A stretch of 64,000 bases of DNA, from positions 1 through 64,000 of the forward strand of contig NZ_CP097764.1 in assembly GCF_023585685.1 (NCBI RefSeq), read 5' to 3'. This document shows, in pieces, positions 32,304 to 44,514 of the stretch (the stretch's first letter is position 1; each line of letters opens with the position of its first letter). Under the pieces are notes generated by a model. It saw only the letters and a program-made list of their open reading frames with translations. It was not told where the DNA came from and searched no databases. The position numbers were made by a program, and so were the translations under genes. This stretch comes from Blochmannia endosymbiont of Camponotus sp. C-003 (lineage in GTDB: Bacteria > Pseudomonadota > Gammaproteobacteria > Enterobacterales > Enterobacteriaceae).

Positions 32304-33167
32304 ATGAGTTGGATTGAACGAATTCTTAATAAAAGAACCATTATACCAAATCGAAAAATAAATATTCCAGAGGGAATGTGGACTAAATGCGATCATTGTG
32401 GCCAGTTGTTATATAAAAAAGAGTTAGAACGTAATTTAGAAGTATGTCCTAAATGCGATCATCATATGAGGATCGCAGCGAGAGTGCGTTTGTTTTCTTT
32501 TTTGGATAAAGGGAGTACGTTTGAATTAGGAAGTGAATTAGAACCTAAAGATGTGTTAAAGTTTAGAGATTCTAAAAAATATAAAGATCGTTTGATTTCA
32601 GCTCAAAAAATAACAAAAGAAAAAGATGCATTAATAGTTATGCAAGGTACTTTATGCGGCATGAAGATTGTTGCTGCTTCTTTTGAATTTGCTTTTATTG
32701 GTGGATCTATGTCTTCTGTAGTTGGAGCACGTTTTGTGAATGCAGTAAACCAATCCTTAAAAATTAAGTGTCCGTTAGTTTGCTTTACTGCAAGTGGTGG
32801 AGCTCGTATGCAGGAAGCACTGATGTCTTTGATGCAGATGGCGAGGACTAGCGCTGCGTTAGCTAATTTACATGAACAATGTTTACCATATATTTCTGTT
32901 TTAACGAATCCTACTATGGGGGGGGTATCCGCTAGTTTAGCTATGTTGGGTGATCTAAATATTGCTGAGCCAAAAGCGCTTATAGGGTTTGCTGGGCCTA
33001 GGATTATTGAGCAGACAGTGCGAGAAAAATTACCGTTAGGATTTCAACGTAGTGAGTTTTTATTGGAAAAAGGATCAATTGATCTAATTGTGCGTAGACC
33101 AGATTTACGATTTAAAGTAGCAGGGTTGTTGGCTAAGCTAACTCAAAAACCAATACCCAATAGTTGA
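32304..33167 (+). CDS. accD: Acetyl-CoA carboxylase carboxyltransferase subunit beta
   Basis: AccD, with AccA, transfers carboxyl from biotin to acetyl-CoA to make malonyl-CoA. From ATG 32304 (MSWIERI, as in E. coli) it has 287 residues. An in-frame start at 32268 would add twelve residues absent from the family, while AAAGGTC precedes 32304 at normal spacing. The zinc finger cysteines are 29, 32, 48 and 51. The carboxyltransferase core [19 protein letters not shown] and TMGGVSAS is intact, the latter encoded over a run of eight G (32918-32925). About 17 residues of the E. coli C-terminal tail are missing, a non-conserved acidic end. Confidence 0.96.
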   Translation: MSWIERILNKRTIIPNRKINIPEGMWTKCDHCGQLLYKKELERNLEVCPKCDHHMRIAARVRLFSFLDKGSTFELGSELEPKDVLKFRDSKKYKDRLISAQKITKEKDALIVMQGTLCGMKIVAASFEFAFIGGSMSSVVGARFVNAVNQSLKIKCPLVCFTASGGARMQEALMSLMQMARTSAALANLHEQCLPYISVLTNPTMGGVSASLAMLGDLNIAEPKALIGFAGPRIIEQTVREKLPLGFQRSEFLLEKGSIDLIVRRPDLRFKVAGLLAKLTQKPIPNS

Positions 33168-33254
33168 TTATAGAAATTATATTAAATAGATATTTATATT
33201 TTTTATTAGTTTATGTCCATTAAAAATATTGAGTCATTGAAATTGTTGTAAAAT

Positions 33255-34541
33255 ATGAATAATATTTTTCATGTCCCTACTATTCGATCATCTCTGGAGA
33301 AATGGCTGTATTATATTGAATCTTTAAGTCACGTATCAATTGATTTAACTCTTGATAGAATGCGAAAAATAGCGATTGATCTTGATTTAATACATCCTGC
33401 AGAGTACGTTATCTTGGTAGGAGGTACAAATGGTAAGGGTACTACGTGTTGTTTATTAGAAACTGTTTTATTAAATAATAAAAATACAGTTGGTTTATAT
33501 ACTTCTCCTCATCTACTTTCTTATCATGAACGAATTCGAGTGTGCGGGAAAGAGCTTCCAGATAGTACGCATATTGAAGCCATGTCTGTTATAGAGTCTG
33601 CACGTCATCATATTGCACTGACTTATTTTGAATTTATTACTTTATCTGCTTTGTATATATTTAAGCGGGCTAAGTTGGATGTAGTTATCCTGGAAGTTGG
33701 ATTGGGTGGTAGATTAGATGCGACAAATATTGTTAATCCTGATATTTCTGTAATTACTAATATCGGAATAGATCATACTGATTTTTTAGGTATCAACCGC
33801 GATGTGATTGCACAAGAAAAATCAGGTATTTTTCGATTTAGTAAACCAGCAGTAATTGGTGAACGTTGCTTGCCACCGATCGTGTTCAAAATGGCACAAT
33901 ATTCTGGAGCGATATTGTTTGCGCGTGGGAGAGATTGGAATTTTCGTGTTTATGGGAATAAGTGGATTTGGTGGGAATGTTTTCATTATCATAGATTATT
34001 ATATGATTTACCATTACCTATAATCCCGTTAGAAAATGCTGCTACTGCATTAAGTGTATTGTATTGGTTACCTTTTTTGGTTGATAAAATAGCTATATCT
34101 TATGGGTTACAAGCAGCTACGTTGCCAGGACGTTTTCAAATAGTTATGCGTAGACCACTTGTGATATTAGATGTAGGCCATAATCCTAATGCTGCTCATT
34201 ATTTAGCAAAACGATTAGCTGTTATTCTTTTAAAAAGAACAGGTAATATGAGAATAGTCATAGGAATGTTAAGAAATAAAGATATTCAGGGCACTATATC
34301 TTGTTTAACTCATTTAGTTAATACTTGCTGGTATTGTTCTGATTTAAATGTCCCATTTTCTGCGAGTGCTGTAGAACTGTCTGATTGTTTAAGGAATTAT
34401 CATGTTCAGAGATTTAGTAATATATTAGATGCCTGGAATCAAGCTGTGCTAGATGCATCATTTGATGATTGTGTTTTAGTATTTGGATCTTTTCATGCTG
34501 TAAGTCCAATTATGAGAAATATAATAAAAAAGTTACGATGA
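33255..34541 (+). CDS. folC: Dihydrofolate synthase / folylpolyglutamate synthase
   Basis: FolC adds glutamate to dihydropteroate and then further glutamates to folates. The protein has 428 residues (E. coli 422). The Mur-ligase type P-loop VGGTNGKGTT is at residues 55-64 with Lys61. EVGLGGRLDATN and the DITD-like SVITNIGIDHTDFLG are conserved. In the C-terminal domain LDVGHNPNA holds the family's aspartate-histidine motif. It follows accD with an 87-nt gap, as in the E. coli accD-folC unit; dedD, cvpA and purF, which follow in E. coli, are lost. It works with folE, also in the window. Confidence 0.95.
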   Translation: MNNIFHVPTIRSSLEKWLYYIESLSHVSIDLTLDRMRKIAIDLDLIHPAEYVILVGGTNGKGTTCCLLETVLLNNKNTVGLYTSPHLLSYHERIRVCGKELPDSTHIEAMSVIESARHHIALTYFEFITLSALYIFKRAKLDVVILEVGLGGRLDATNIVNPDISVITNIGIDHTDFLGINRDVIAQEKSGIFRFSKPAVIGERCLPPIVFKMAQYSGAILFARGRDWNFRVYGNKWIWWECFHYHRLLYDLPLPIIPLENAATALSVLYWLPFLVDKIAISYGLQAATLPGRFQIVMRRPLVILDVGHNPNAAHYLAKRLAVILLKRTGNMRIVIGMLRNKDIQGTISCLTHLVNTCWYCSDLNVPFSASAVELSDCLRNYHVQRFSNILDAWNQAVLDASFDDCVLVFGSFHAVSPIMRNIIKKLR

Positions 34542-35224
34542 AAAGTTTTATATTTTTGGTGTATAGGGATAATTATTTGAAACGATGGTTTTGATGCTGA
34601 TTATTCAATAATTTAAATTCATCATTTAATAATAATATATGTAGAAAATAGAAAATTAAAAAACTAATAATTTTAGGTCTATAAGATATTTTAGTTGTAT
34701 TCCAAATTATGTGTGTCATCAGATTTGAAATAAATTAATTAAATAAGTTCATGAAAATTATTTTCCTATATTATGTGGCTGTTTATTACAAATGCATTTT
34801 TTGAAAGAATAATAGTAATAGTAGTATATCGAGTTTTTAAATTTTAATTAATTTAAGTAGATTATTTAATTGTGATGCTCTATATATGTACACATAATTA
34901 AAATATTTATTATCTATATTTTGCTCATAAGATAGAATGAACACTGATTACTATATGTAATGTAGGATACAATTACAATGGTACTGTATAATATGTATAT
35001 ATCTTTTATGTGATTTGTTAGTTGAAATTTATATTAAATCCAAATGCATATAGTAAATAGTGTTATAGATTAGATAAATTAAGTAAATTATGAAATAAAT
35101 CGCCATATATGGATCTTGATTAATAAATATTCAAGTAAAAATTTGAATATTTATTTTTTTATCAGTTAAACTTATAATTTGGTATCAATTTAGTATTCGA
35201 TAACAAAAAAGAAGGTATATAAAT
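34542..35224. other. Spacer between folC and the nuo operon
   Basis: About 680 bp with no gene recognised. It should contain the nuo promoter. A terminator-like hairpin with a T-run (35122-35160) sits 65 nt before nuoA although no gene precedes it for 580 bp. It could be an attenuator in the nuo leader or the leftover terminator of a deleted gene. Confidence 0.5.
35122..35160 (+). terminator. Orphan terminator-like hairpin before nuoA
   Basis: Arms 35122-35134 and 35143-35155 (13 bp, perfect) close an 8-nt loop, and the T-run at the base continues to 35160. This is the form of a rho-independent terminator on the plus strand. It lies 65 nt upstream of the nuoA start. Confidence 0.65.
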
Positions 35225-35704
35225 TTGTGTGATACTTGTCATTGGGGTTTAATAGGATATGTAGTTGGTATCTTATTTTTATGTATTTTTATGTTGTCCT
35301 GTGGATATCTTATGGGAGGACGTTCAAGTTCACGTTTTAAAAACGTGCCGTTTGAATCGGGAATTAAATCCATAGGGAATGCTAGAATACCATTCTCTAT
35401 TAAATTTTATTTAGTTGCGATGTTGTTTGTGATTTTTGATGTAGAAGGAATATATGTATATGCTTGGGCTATATCTATACGAGATGTGGGTTGGATAGGA
35501 TTTATTGAGATGTTTGTTTTTATTTTTATTTTATTAGTGAGTTTGCTATATTTAACAAGAATTGGTATGTTTGATTGGGTAGAAGAATCTTCACGATATG
35601 TTCATAATGTAGATTATTTTAATGTTGATACCTCAAGATGTTTAAAAAAAGTAATAAAAGGCAGCAGATATGAAATATACTTTAACGACAGCTCGAACAA
35701 ATAA
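35225..35704 (+). CDS. nuoA: NADH-quinone oxidoreductase subunit A
   Basis: NuoA is a small membrane subunit of complex I at the junction with the peripheral arm. Three hydrophobic segments are visible. [16 protein letters not shown] and [22 protein letters not shown] are near-identical to E. coli and contain the conserved acidic residues of the quinone-site loop. The start is TTG (35225) with GAAGG nine bases upstream. The protein has 159 residues against 147 in E. coli; the tail extends past the E. coli end and overlaps the nuoB start by 35 nt. Confidence 0.94.
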   Translation: MCDTCHWGLIGYVVGILFLCIFMLSCGYLMGGRSSSRFKNVPFESGIKSIGNARIPFSIKFYLVAMLFVIFDVEGIYVYAWAISIRDVGWIGFIEMFVFIFILLVSLLYLTRIGMFDWVEESSRYVHNVDYFNVDTSRCLKKVIKGSRYEIYFNDSSNK

Positions 35705-36380
35705 TAGTGAAGTTGAGCAATATCCTCTTCAAGATAAGAAGGTCACGGAAGATCCTTTAGAAAAGAATATTCAACGAAATGTTATTTTTGGAAAATTAAG
35801 TGCTTTTTTACATAAAATTGTTAATTGGGGACGAAGTAATTCTTTATGGCCTTATAATTTTGGATTATCTTGTTGTTATGTTGAAATGACTACTGCGTTC
35901 ACTGCAATACATGATGTTGCACGGTTTGGTTCAGAAGTGCTGCGCGCATCTCCTCGTCAAGCGGATTTTATGGTTATAGCGGGTACTCCGTTTATTAAAA
36001 TGGTGCCAGTAATACAACGATTATATGATCAAATGTTGGAGCCTAAGTGGGTAATTTCTATGGGGGCTTGTGCGAATTCCGGAGGTATGTATGATATTTA
36101 TTCTGTAGTGCAAGGAGTAGATAAATTTCTTCCCGTGGACATTTATATCCCTGGATGTCCTCCTAGACCTGAAGCGTATATTCAAGCGTTGTTATTGTTA
36201 AAAAAATCTATCAATGAAGAACGACGTCCACTTTCTTGGGTGTTAGGAGACGGGGGAATATATAGGAGAAACATGCAATCAGAACGTCAACGTAAACATA
36301 ATACTCGTGTTGCAGAAACTATTTTTTCTTCTCCAGATGATGAACTTGATGTATATTCAAAACAAAACAATGAGACTTAA
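35670..36380 (+). CDS. nuoB: NADH-quinone oxidoreductase subunit B
   Basis: NuoB carries the terminal iron-sulfur cluster N2 that reduces quinone. The protein has 236 residues (E. coli 220). The adjacent cysteine pair lies in GLSCCYVEM, the third ligand in [12 protein letters not shown], and the fourth in [11 protein letters not shown]. The start MKYTLT matches E. coli MDYTLT, so the 35-nt overlap with nuoA is real, not a start error. The C-terminal tail is a little longer and not conserved. Confidence 0.97.
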   Translation: MKYTLTTARTNNSEVEQYPLQDKKVTEDPLEKNIQRNVIFGKLSAFLHKIVNWGRSNSLWPYNFGLSCCYVEMTTAFTAIHDVARFGSEVLRASPRQADFMVIAGTPFIKMVPVIQRLYDQMLEPKWVISMGACANSGGMYDIYSVVQGVDKFLPVDIYIPGCPPRPEAYIQALLLLKKSINEERRPLSWVLGDGGIYRRNMQSERQRKHNTRVAETIFSSPDDELDVYSKQNNET

Positions 36381-36411
36381 TCAAGATTAAGAGTTTGGTA
36401 ATAATTATAAA

Positions 36412-38202
36412 TTGGTAGATATTATGCATAATGATTTGACAGATGCGTCTTCAATTAGAAATATTTACCCAATATTAGATGATTTATTCTCTGTATTTAG
36501 TTCTATAGATTTTGCGCTACAACCTACTCATACTGGAATTTTAATAATTTGGATAAAACGTGAAATGGTGATTCCGATATTGACGTTTTTAAAAACAATA
36601 TCAAAACCGTATATTATGTTATATGACTTACATGGAATAGATGAAAGGTTGCGTATACATCGCGAAGGATTGCCAGAATCAGATTTTACAGTATTTTATC
36701 ATTTAATTTCTATATCACGTAATGATGATATAATAATAAAAGTTCCTTTGATGGAGGAGTCGTTGCACGTACACACAATAGTGTCTTTATTTACAAATGC
36801 GAATTGGTATGAACGGGAAACGTGGGAAATGTTCGGAATTCATTTTGATCAGCATCCTAATTTAACGCGTATAATTATGCCAAAAAACTGGGATGGATAT
36901 CCGTTACGAAAAGAATATCCAGCTCGTGCTACAGAGTTTAATCCTTTTACTCTTACAAAACAAAAAGAGGATTTAGCAATGGAAGGATTATTATTTAATC
37001 CCGAAGAATGGGGCATGCATAAACATAGTAAGCGTGAAAATTTTATGTTTCTTAATTTAGGACCTAATCATCCTTCAGTGCATGGAGTATTTCGTATTAT
37101 TTTGCAATTAAATGGGGAAGAAATTATAGATTGTGTTCCAGATATTGGTTACCATCATCGCGGTGCCGAAAAAATGGGGGAACGACAAACTTGGCACAGT
37201 TACATTCCTTATACTGATCGCATTGAGTATTTAGGGGGTTGCGTCAACGAAATGCCTTATATATTAGCTGTCGAAAAACTTGCTGGAATCACAGTGCCGG
37301 ATAGGGTAAAAGTGATCCGTGTTATGCTGTCTGAATTATTTAGAATTAATAGCCATTTGTTATATATCAGTACTTATTTACAAGATGTAGGTGCTATGTC
37401 TCCAGTTTTTTTAGCGTTTACTGATAGACAAAAGATTTATGATGTTATTGAAGCAATTACCGGATCACGTATGCATCCGGCATGGTTTCGTATTGGAGGG
37501 GTCGCTCACGATTTACCTAGAGGTTGGGAGTGTTTATTAAGAAAATGTCTGGATTGGATTCCAAGTCGTGTTTCTTTTTATGTTAAGTCAGCGTTAGAAA
37601 ACGGTATATTAAAAAAACGAGCGTGCGGTATTGGCGCATATAATGCTAAGGACGCATTAGATTGGGGGGTAACTGGAGCCGGATTACGTGCTACTGGTGT
37701 TGAGTTTGACATACGTAAGTCACGTCCTTATTCTGGATATGAGAATTTTGATTTCGATGTGCCAATAGGAAATGGTATTAGTGACTCTTACAGTCGAGTA
37801 ATGTTGAAAGTAGAAGAAATATATCAAAGTATACGTATTTTGGAACAATGTTTGAAAAACATGCCAGTGGGTCCATTTAAATCAGATCACCCTTTATCTA
37901 CTCCTCCTATGAAAGAATATGCTCTACAACATATAGAGACTCTTATTACGCATTTTCTTCAAGTATCATGGGGTCCTGTTATCCCAGCTAATGAATCCTT
38001 TCAGATGATTGAAGCCACAAAAGGTATTAATAGTTATTATTTAATTAGTGATGGGAATACTATGAGTTATCGTACTCGTATTCGTACTCCTAGTTTTCCT
38101 CATTTACAACAGATTCCACATGTTATTCGCGGTAGTTTAATATCCGATTTGATTGTTTATTTGGGTAGTATTGACTTTGTTATGTCTGATGTAGATCGTT
38201 AA
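36412..38202 (+). CDS. nuoC: NADH-quinone oxidoreductase fused subunits C and D
   Basis: This fused NuoCD protein lies in the connecting part of complex I and helps form the quinone site. It has 596 residues, the enterobacterial fused form. The NuoC part (to about residue 175) ends with the [13 protein letters not shown] and [13 protein letters not shown] segments. The NuoD part has [13 protein letters not shown] with the quinone-site histidine and the C-terminal [11 protein letters not shown] and [12 protein letters not shown]. The start TTG 36412 gives MVDIMHNDL, similar to an annotated E. coli N-terminus; ATG 36424 is an alternative. Neither has a strong Shine-Dalgarno sequence. Confidence 0.96.
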   Translation: MVDIMHNDLTDASSIRNIYPILDDLFSVFSSIDFALQPTHTGILIIWIKREMVIPILTFLKTISKPYIMLYDLHGIDERLRIHREGLPESDFTVFYHLISISRNDDIIIKVPLMEESLHVHTIVSLFTNANWYERETWEMFGIHFDQHPNLTRIIMPKNWDGYPLRKEYPARATEFNPFTLTKQKEDLAMEGLLFNPEEWGMHKHSKRENFMFLNLGPNHPSVHGVFRIILQLNGEEIIDCVPDIGYHHRGAEKMGERQTWHSYIPYTDRIEYLGGCVNEMPYILAVEKLAGITVPDRVKVIRVMLSELFRINSHLLYISTYLQDVGAMSPVFLAFTDRQKIYDVIEAITGSRMHPAWFRIGGVAHDLPRGWECLLRKCLDWIPSRVSFYVKSALENGILKKRACGIGAYNAKDALDWGVTGAGLRATGVEFDIRKSRPYSGYENFDFDVPIGNGISDSYSRVMLKVEEIYQSIRILEQCLKNMPVGPFKSDHPLSTPPMKEYALQHIETLITHFLQVSWGPVIPANESFQMIEATKGINSYYLISDGNTMSYRTRIRTPSFPHLQQIPHVIRGSLISDLIVYLGSIDFVMSDVDR

Positions 38203-38215
38203 GAAACGGAGAAAT

Positions 38216-38740
38216 ATGAGCAATATTGAAATTAATAATATGTCGTTTACTGATTTGGACAATCATGATGTGTTTCAATTAAGTCAAGAAGAATGTGATG
38301 CTATTCAAGAAGAATGTACACATTATGAAGATACACGTGCCGCTTCTGTTGAAGCTTTAAAAATTATTCAAAAAAATCATGGATGGGTACCAGATGAAGC
38401 AATTATATTGATTGCTAAAATATTACGTATTTCTGCTGCCGATTTAGAAGGTGTCGCTACATTTTATAGTCAAATTTTTCGTCAGCCGGTGGGTCGTCAT
38501 ATCATTAGGTATTGTGATAGTGTAGTATGTTATTTGATTGGGTGTGAAAAAATTAGAAATACTTTAATATATTTATTAAATGTTACAGTGGGTAGTACAA
38601 CTGTAGATAATCGCTTTACCTTATTACCTACTTGTTGTTTAGGTGTTTGTGATAGAGCTCCAGTCATCATGATAAACAAAGATATTTATTCTTGTATAGC
38701 TCCAGAAACAATTAAAAAGTTGTTAGGAAAGTATCGATGA
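38216..38740 (+). CDS. nuoE: NADH-quinone oxidoreductase subunit E
   Basis: NuoE is the thioredoxin-fold subunit with [2Fe-2S] cluster N1a in the NADH dehydrogenase module. The protein has 174 residues (E. coli 166). Ligand cysteines are seen in [12 protein letters not shown] and in [27 protein letters not shown] is a family signature. The ATG follows GGAG at good spacing, and the stop overlaps the nuoF start (ATGA), indicating coupled translation. Confidence 0.96.
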   Translation: MSNIEINNMSFTDLDNHDVFQLSQEECDAIQEECTHYEDTRAASVEALKIIQKNHGWVPDEAIILIAKILRISAADLEGVATFYSQIFRQPVGRHIIRYCDSVVCYLIGCEKIRNTLIYLLNVTVGSTTVDNRFTLLPTCCLGVCDRAPVIMINKDIYSCIAPETIKKLLGKYR

Positions 38741-40068
38741 AAAAGATTTACGATACTAGATCAGAAAATAATCCACTTACTTGGAGAATACGTGACGATA
38801 AACAACCAGTATGGGTGCATGAATATAAATCTAAAAATGGGTATCAAGCTGCGTATAAAGCTATTACTTGCATGTCTCCAGAAGAGATTATTGAGTTAGT
38901 GAAGAATTCAGGATTAAGAGGTCGTGGTGGAGGGGGGTTTGTTACCGGAATAAAATGGTCCATGATGTCTCAAAATAAGTCAAGTTGTTCTCGTTATTTA
39001 GTTTGTAATGCGGATGAAATGGAACCAGGAACTTATAAAGATCGATTTTTGATGGAACGTTTGCCTCATTTATTATTAGAAGGTATATTAATTGCAAGTT
39101 ATGCTGTAAGAGCATCGCGAGCGTATATTTTTTTGAGATATGAATATACAATCGTAGCTGAATATTTAACTCGTGCTATTGCTGAGATGAAATCGATTGG
39201 ATTGATTGGTAAAAATGTTTTGAACAGTGAGTTTAATTTTGAGTTATTCTTACATACAGGAGCTGGAAGGTATATTTGTGGAGAAGAAACGGCGTTGATT
39301 AATGCTTTAGAAGGTCGTCGAGCAGTACCACGTGCTAAACCACCTTTTCCAAGTCATGTAGGATTGTGGGGGAAACCTACATGTGTTAATAATGTTGAAA
39401 CATTATGTAATGTTCCAGGTATTATTGAAAATGGGATCGCGTGGTATAGAAACATTTCTTCTAAAAAAAGCAATGATTCAGGTACAAAACTAATGGGATT
39501 TTCTGGTAGAGTAAAAAATCCAGGGGTTTGGGAGCTGCCTTTTGGTACGACTGCTAGAGAAATTTTAGAAGATTATTCCCAGGGGATGTGTCCTGGTTTT
39601 TCTTTAAAAGCATGGCAACCTGGGGGTGTAAGTACAGATTTTTTAACTCAAGATCATTTAGACATACCTATGGATTTTGAGAATATAGCTATTGCTGGTA
39701 GTAGATTTGGAACCGGTATGGCAATAGCAATAGATAGTACTATAAATATGGTGTCTTTAGTGCGTAATTTAGAAGAGTTTTTTTCTCGAGAATCTTGTGG
39801 TTGGTGTACTCCTTGTAGAGAGGGTTTACCGTGGATAGTGAAATTATTGATTTCTTTAGAAAATAAAGATGCCAAGCCTGGAGACATAGAACTATTAGAG
39901 AAATTGTGCTGTATACTCGGGCCAGGGAGAACTTTTTGTGCTCATGCTCCAGGAGCTATGGAACCTTTGAAAAGTGCTTTAAAATATTTTAGAAATGAAT
40001 TTGAATTAGGTATTTATAAATTTTATCAACAGGAAAGGAATCGTATTAATTGTGTGCAAATTGATTAA
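38737..40068 (+). CDS. nuoF: NADH-quinone oxidoreductase subunit F
   Basis: NuoF binds FMN and NADH and carries [4Fe-4S] cluster N3. The protein has 443 residues (E. coli 445). The NADH/FMN glycine-rich segment is [16 protein letters not shown], followed by [14 protein letters not shown] and [19 protein letters not shown]. The cluster ligands are [12 protein letters not shown] and the later Cys in [10 protein letters not shown]. Its start overlaps the nuoE stop. A 105-nt spacer without features follows before nuoG. Confidence 0.97.
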   Translation: MKKIYDTRSENNPLTWRIRDDKQPVWVHEYKSKNGYQAAYKAITCMSPEEIIELVKNSGLRGRGGGGFVTGIKWSMMSQNKSSCSRYLVCNADEMEPGTYKDRFLMERLPHLLLEGILIASYAVRASRAYIFLRYEYTIVAEYLTRAIAEMKSIGLIGKNVLNSEFNFELFLHTGAGRYICGEETALINALEGRRAVPRAKPPFPSHVGLWGKPTCVNNVETLCNVPGIIENGIAWYRNISSKKSNDSGTKLMGFSGRVKNPGVWELPFGTTAREILEDYSQGMCPGFSLKAWQPGGVSTDFLTQDHLDIPMDFENIAIAGSRFGTGMAIAIDSTINMVSLVRNLEEFFSRESCGWCTPCREGLPWIVKLLISLENKDAKPGDIELLEKLCCILGPGRTFCAHAPGAMEPLKSALKYFRNEFELGIYKFYQQERNRINCVQID

Positions 40069-40173
40069 ATTTGTATAAATAGTTGTAATTGTTGATATAT
40101 CAACATGTACATGTTATGTACATTGATAATTTTTATATTTTATGCAGGCATATAATAAAATTGGTATATAAAA

Positions 40174-42939
40174 ATGATGATTTCTATTTATATAGAAGGA
40201 AAACAGTATACAGTGGAAGACTCAAAAAATATACTAGAAACGTGTCTGTCTCTTGGGTTCGACATTCCTTATTTTTGTTGGCATCCTGCTTTAGGTAGTG
40301 TCGGAGCTTGTAGGCAATGTGCAGTGAAACAACATTTTGAAGGACAAATAAAAGATACGAAAGGTCATTTAGTGATGTCTTGCATGACACCGGTATCAGA
40401 TGGTAGTTTTATTACTATTTTTGATCATGAGGTAGAAGAATTTAGAAAAGATATATTAGAATTGTTAATGATAAATCATCCTCATGATTGTCCGATATGT
40501 GAAGAAGGAGGTAGTTGTCATCTTCAAGATATGACAGCAATGGTTGGACACAATTATCGTCGTTATAGGTTCAATAAGCGTACACATTATAATCAATATT
40601 TAGGCCCGTTTATTGGACATGAAATGAATAGATGTATTACTTGTTATCGTTGCGTGCGATATTATAATGATTATGCTGGTGGCGATGATTTAGGGGTATT
40701 CGGAGTACATGATAACATTTATTTTGGACGAGTGCAAGATGGTATGTTACAAAGTGAGTTTTCTGGAAATTTAATAGAGATATGTCCTACTGGAGTGTTT
40801 ACTGATAAGACACAATCAAAGAATTATACCCGTAAATGGGATATGATTTTTGCGCCGAGTATTTGTCAACAATGTAGTATTGGATGTAATATTATTGTAG
40901 GTGAGCGTTACGGGAAGTTGTGTCGCGTTGAAAATCGTTATAATGGTAATATTAATAGTTATTTTTTGTGTGATCGTGGTCGATTTGGATGTGATTATGT
41001 CAATATTAATGGTAGACCTAAAATCCCCTCGAATAAGCAAGGAGATGGAGATGGTTGGGTGATGTTGAATGAAAGACAAGCGATACAAGAGGCTGCTGAT
41101 AGATTAAGATATAATTGTAATCGGATAATTGGAATTGGATCTTCTCGCGCCAGTATGGAAAGTAATTTTGCTTTACTAAAATTAGTAGGGCCAGATAATT
41201 TTTATAATGGGATAAATAATTTTGAACAAGAGCGATTGTTATTAATAATTGAAATACTATGTAATAGTGGCATTTATGTTCCGTCATTACGTGAAGTAGA
41301 AAGTTATGATACAATATTGATATTAGGAGAGGATCTAACGCAAACTGGAGCACGAGTGGCGTTGTCGATACGGCAGGCTGCTAAAGGGAAATTCCGTGAA
41401 AATGCAGAAGCTCAAGGAATTTTTGATTGGCAATCTGCGGCTGTTATAAATAGTTCTCAAGGTATTACAAATAATATATTAATAACTGGGATCGATAAAA
41501 CTAAATTAGACGATGTTGCTACATTAACATATTATGATTCAGTACAAAATCAAGCACGTTTTGGTTTTGCTATTGCGCATGCATTGGATCATACAGCTCC
41601 TGAGGTGAAAGATTTTGATTCTAAACTAAATGATAAATTAGATATAGTTGTAAAAAAATTAATGGAAGCGCATAAGCCGCTAATTATTTCAGGCAGTAAT
41701 GCAGGTAGTAAGGAATTGATTGCTTCAGCAGCAAATATTGCTCGTGCTTTAAAAAATCGTGGGAGTGAAGTTGGAATTACTTTTATTGTAGGTGAAGTAA
41801 ATAGTATAGGTTTAGTAATGTTAGGAAAAAAAAGTTTAGAGGCTGCTATTGCGGATATTTGTAATACTCCTAAGACTTCATCCGTTGGTTTGATCGTATT
41901 AGAAAGCGATTTGTATCGTCATGCACAGGCAAATCAAGTTGATGTTGCTTTAAATAAGGTTAATTATTTAATTGTGTTAGATCATCAATATAATTTGGTT
42001 CAAGAGAAAGCAAATTTAGTTTTACCCGCTGCTAATTTTGTTGAAAGCGATGGTACTGTGATTAATTATGAAGGGCGCGCACAGAGATTTTTTCGTTTAT
42101 ATAAGCCGCAAAATTATGAAAAAAATACAGTTATTTTAGAAAGTTGGAGATGGTTATATTTAATACATGATTATTATATAAATTATTTTAGAAAAAACAC
42201 TTTGAACATTGATCATGTTATAGATGCTATTATTTATTATTTTCCAAAGTTAGTTAGAATTAAACAGGCATCTCCGGATGCATCATTTCGTATATATGGT
42301 CAAAAATTAGCTCGTGCACCGCATCGTTATAGTGGACGTACAGCGATATATGCGAACGTTGACGTACATGAACCTTATATATCGCAAGATGCTGATACGA
42401 TGTTTTCTTTTTCTATGGAAGGTAATCATAACGTTCAATCTTCTCATAAACAAGTAGCGTTTGCATGGGCTCCGGGATGGAATTCTCCGCAAGCATGGAA
42501 TAAATTTCAAGATAAAGTAGGGGGGCATTTACATTCTGGTAATCCTGGGACACGTGTATTGAGCACTGAACAGGATGCTACATGGAATTGGTTTGATATG
42601 ATTCCTCAGTATTTTAAAATTATGAAAAATGTTGATCGGTGGTTGATAGCGCCTTATTGGCATCTGTTGGGTAGCGAAGAAACTTCTCAGCGATCTAAGC
42701 ATATTCAAGCTTGCATGCCACATCCTTATGTAATGCTCAATCAATCAGATGCGTTAGAATTAAAAATAAAGAAGAATATGTTGCTTAAATTTACCTGTGC
42801 TGATCGAATTTTATGTTTACCGATTAAATTTAGTATTCATTTACCTATAGGCCATATTGGATTACCTTTGGGTTTTCCAAATATTCCTTTATTTTTATCT
42901 GGTATGTATGCGCAAGATGTTCAAGGAGTATTATTGTGA
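40174..42939 (+). CDS. nuoG: NADH-quinone oxidoreductase subunit G
   Basis: NuoG carries several iron-sulfur clusters of the electron chain in the peripheral arm. The protein has 921 residues (E. coli about 908). The N-terminal [2Fe-2S] motif is GSVGACRQC with CWHP before it. The [4Fe-4S] ligands follow in [13 protein letters not shown] with the histidine ligand, in [11 protein letters not shown], and in the extra N7-type set CQQCSIGCN. The molybdopterin-oxidoreductase-like C-terminal two thirds is kept in full, including [17 protein letters not shown] and [17 protein letters not shown]. It is colinear with E. coli throughout. Confidence 0.97.
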   Translation: MMISIYIEGKQYTVEDSKNILETCLSLGFDIPYFCWHPALGSVGACRQCAVKQHFEGQIKDTKGHLVMSCMTPVSDGSFITIFDHEVEEFRKDILELLMINHPHDCPICEEGGSCHLQDMTAMVGHNYRRYRFNKRTHYNQYLGPFIGHEMNRCITCYRCVRYYNDYAGGDDLGVFGVHDNIYFGRVQDGMLQSEFSGNLIEICPTGVFTDKTQSKNYTRKWDMIFAPSICQQCSIGCNIIVGERYGKLCRVENRYNGNINSYFLCDRGRFGCDYVNINGRPKIPSNKQGDGDGWVMLNERQAIQEAADRLRYNCNRIIGIGSSRASMESNFALLKLVGPDNFYNGINNFEQERLLLIIEILCNSGIYVPSLREVESYDTILILGEDLTQTGARVALSIRQAAKGKFRENAEAQGIFDWQSAAVINSSQGITNNILITGIDKTKLDDVATLTYYDSVQNQARFGFAIAHALDHTAPEVKDFDSKLNDKLDIVVKKLMEAHKPLIISGSNAGSKELIASAANIARALKNRGSEVGITFIVGEVNSIGLVMLGKKSLEAAIADICNTPKTSSVGLIVLESDLYRHAQANQVDVALNKVNYLIVLDHQYNLVQEKANLVLPAANFVESDGTVINYEGRAQRFFRLYKPQNYEKNTVILESWRWLYLIHDYYINYFRKNTLNIDHVIDAIIYYFPKLVRIKQASPDASFRIYGQKLARAPHRYSGRTAIYANVDVHEPYISQDADTMFSFSMEGNHNVQSSHKQVAFAWAPGWNSPQAWNKFQDKVGGHLHSGNPGTRVLSTEQDATWNWFDMIPQYFKIMKNVDRWLIAPYWHLLGSEETSQRSKHIQACMPHPYVMLNQSDALELKIKKNMLLKFTCADRILCLPIKFSIHLPIGHIGLPLGFPNIPLFLSGMYAQDVQGVLL

Positions 42940-43910
42940 TGTTTAGTTCGTCAGAAGTTGTTATAAAACATTGTTTTTCTTCTATTTTTCATGCGGTAAT
43001 TATTTTGTTAATCGTAGTTGCTTGTGGTGCATACATGAGCTTTTTAGAACGTAGATTATTAGCGTTATTTCAAAGTCGTTATGGTCCTAATAGAGTAGGT
43101 TGGAATGGTTTATTACAATTATGGGCTGATTTAATTAAAGTCATGTTTAAAGAGGACTGGATCCCTCCATTTTCTGATCGTATCGTATTTGTTTTAGCTC
43201 CAGTGATAGCTTTTGTTTCATCATTAATGAGTGTATTGATTATTCCTTTTACTCCCACATGGGTAATATGGGATTGTAATATTGGTGTATTATTTTTTCT
43301 TATGATAGCAGGGTTAATGGTTTATTCGGTGTTGCTTGCAGGGTGGGCAAGCAACAACAAATATGCTTTGATTGGAGCTGTTCGTGCTGCAGCTCAAACT
43401 CTTAGTTATGAAGTGTTTTTGGGATTATCTACAATGGGTGTCGTTGCTAAATCTGGATCGTTTAATCTAAAAAATATAGTAGAAGATCAACTATATTTAT
43501 GGAATGTAATTCCTCAATTTGTGGGATTTATTACCTTTTTTTTAGCGGGAATGGCTTTGTGTCATAGACATCCATTTGATCAACCAGAATCAGAACAAGA
43601 ATTGGCAGATGGTTATCATATTGAATATTCTGGTATTAAATTTAGTTTATTTTTTATTTCTGAATATATTAGCATGATCGTCGTTTCTTCGTTTATCGTA
43701 ACATTGTTTTTTGGTGGATGGCAAGGGCCTTGGTTGCCTCCTATTATTTGGTTTATTACTAAAACTTTTTTATTGTTGATTTTATTTATATTGATACGAG
43801 CAGCGTTACCTCGTCCACGTTACGATCAAGTTATGTTGATAGGTTGGAAGATTTTTTTACCGTTGACGTTGTTTAATTTATTAAGTACTGCTGTTGTTAT
43901 TTTATTATAA
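42939..43910 (+). CDS. nuoH: NADH-quinone oxidoreductase subunit H
   Basis: NuoH is the membrane subunit that forms much of the quinone chamber. The protein has about 323 residues with eight or so hydrophobic helices (E. coli 325). [53 protein letters not shown] and [15 protein letters not shown] are family hallmarks. The ATG at 42939 overlaps the nuoG stop. An in-frame GTG at 42936 is better placed relative to AAGGAG and may be the real start; the difference is one residue. Confidence 0.96.
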   Translation: MFSSSEVVIKHCFSSIFHAVIILLIVVACGAYMSFLERRLLALFQSRYGPNRVGWNGLLQLWADLIKVMFKEDWIPPFSDRIVFVLAPVIAFVSSLMSVLIIPFTPTWVIWDCNIGVLFFLMIAGLMVYSVLLAGWASNNKYALIGAVRAAAQTLSYEVFLGLSTMGVVAKSGSFNLKNIVEDQLYLWNVIPQFVGFITFFLAGMALCHRHPFDQPESEQELADGYHIEYSGIKFSLFFISEYISMIVVSSFIVTLFFGGWQGPWLPPIIWFITKTFLLLILFILIRAALPRPRYDQVMLIGWKIFLPLTLFNLLSTAVVILL

Positions 43911-43938
43911 TTTTTAAGATAGGTTAATTAAATATATT

Positions 43939-44484
43939 ATGATGAATTTAAAAAAGATTTTTATAGACATTGGTTCGATATTACGCAGTATTTGGATGAT
44001 AGGAATACGAGCATTTAGTAAACGAGAAACTCAAATGTATCCTGATGTTCCGTATATCCCTTCACCTAGGTATCGTGGCCGAATTGTATTAACTCGGGAT
44101 TCTTCAGGTCAAGAACGTTGTGTAGCTTGTAATTTATGTGCTGTAGCTTGTCCAGTAGGGTGTATTTCTTTAAAAAAAAGTGAATCTGAAAGTGGTCGGT
44201 GGTATCCAGAATTTTTTAGAATAAATTTTTCAAGATGTATTTTTTGTGGTATGTGTGAAGAGGCATGTCCCACAGCAGCCATTCAATTGACGCCAGATTT
44301 TGAAATGAGTGATTTTAAAAGACATGATTTGGTGTATGAAAAGTCTGATTTGTTAATATCGGGTCCTGGTAAATATTTAGAGTATGATTTTTATCAATTT
44401 TCTGGTAAAGAAATATTAGATAAAAAAAAGGGGGATGCCGTAAAAGAATCAAAGCCCATAAATGTTAAAAACATATTACCTTGA
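43939..44484 (+). CDS. nuoI: NADH-quinone oxidoreductase subunit I
   Basis: NuoI holds clusters N6a and N6b that pass electrons to NuoB. The protein has 181 residues (E. coli 180). Two ferredoxin motifs are visible: [15 protein letters not shown] and [22 protein letters not shown] and [10 protein letters not shown] are conserved. Two ATG codons are adjacent (43939 and 43942); the second aligns with the E. coli start. Confidence 0.97.
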   Translation: MMNLKKIFIDIGSILRSIWMIGIRAFSKRETQMYPDVPYIPSPRYRGRIVLTRDSSGQERCVACNLCAVACPVGCISLKKSESESGRWYPEFFRINFSRCIFCGMCEEACPTAAIQLTPDFEMSDFKRHDLVYEKSDLLISGPGKYLEYDFYQFSGKEILDKKKGDAVKESKPINVKNILP

Positions 44485-44514
44485 TTTTAAAGTGACAGTC
44501 GATGGAGGTGTGGT

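Noticed and set aside
40816..41353. Open frames antisense to nuoG
   Set aside because: Shadows of the nuoG coding sequence without similarity to any family.
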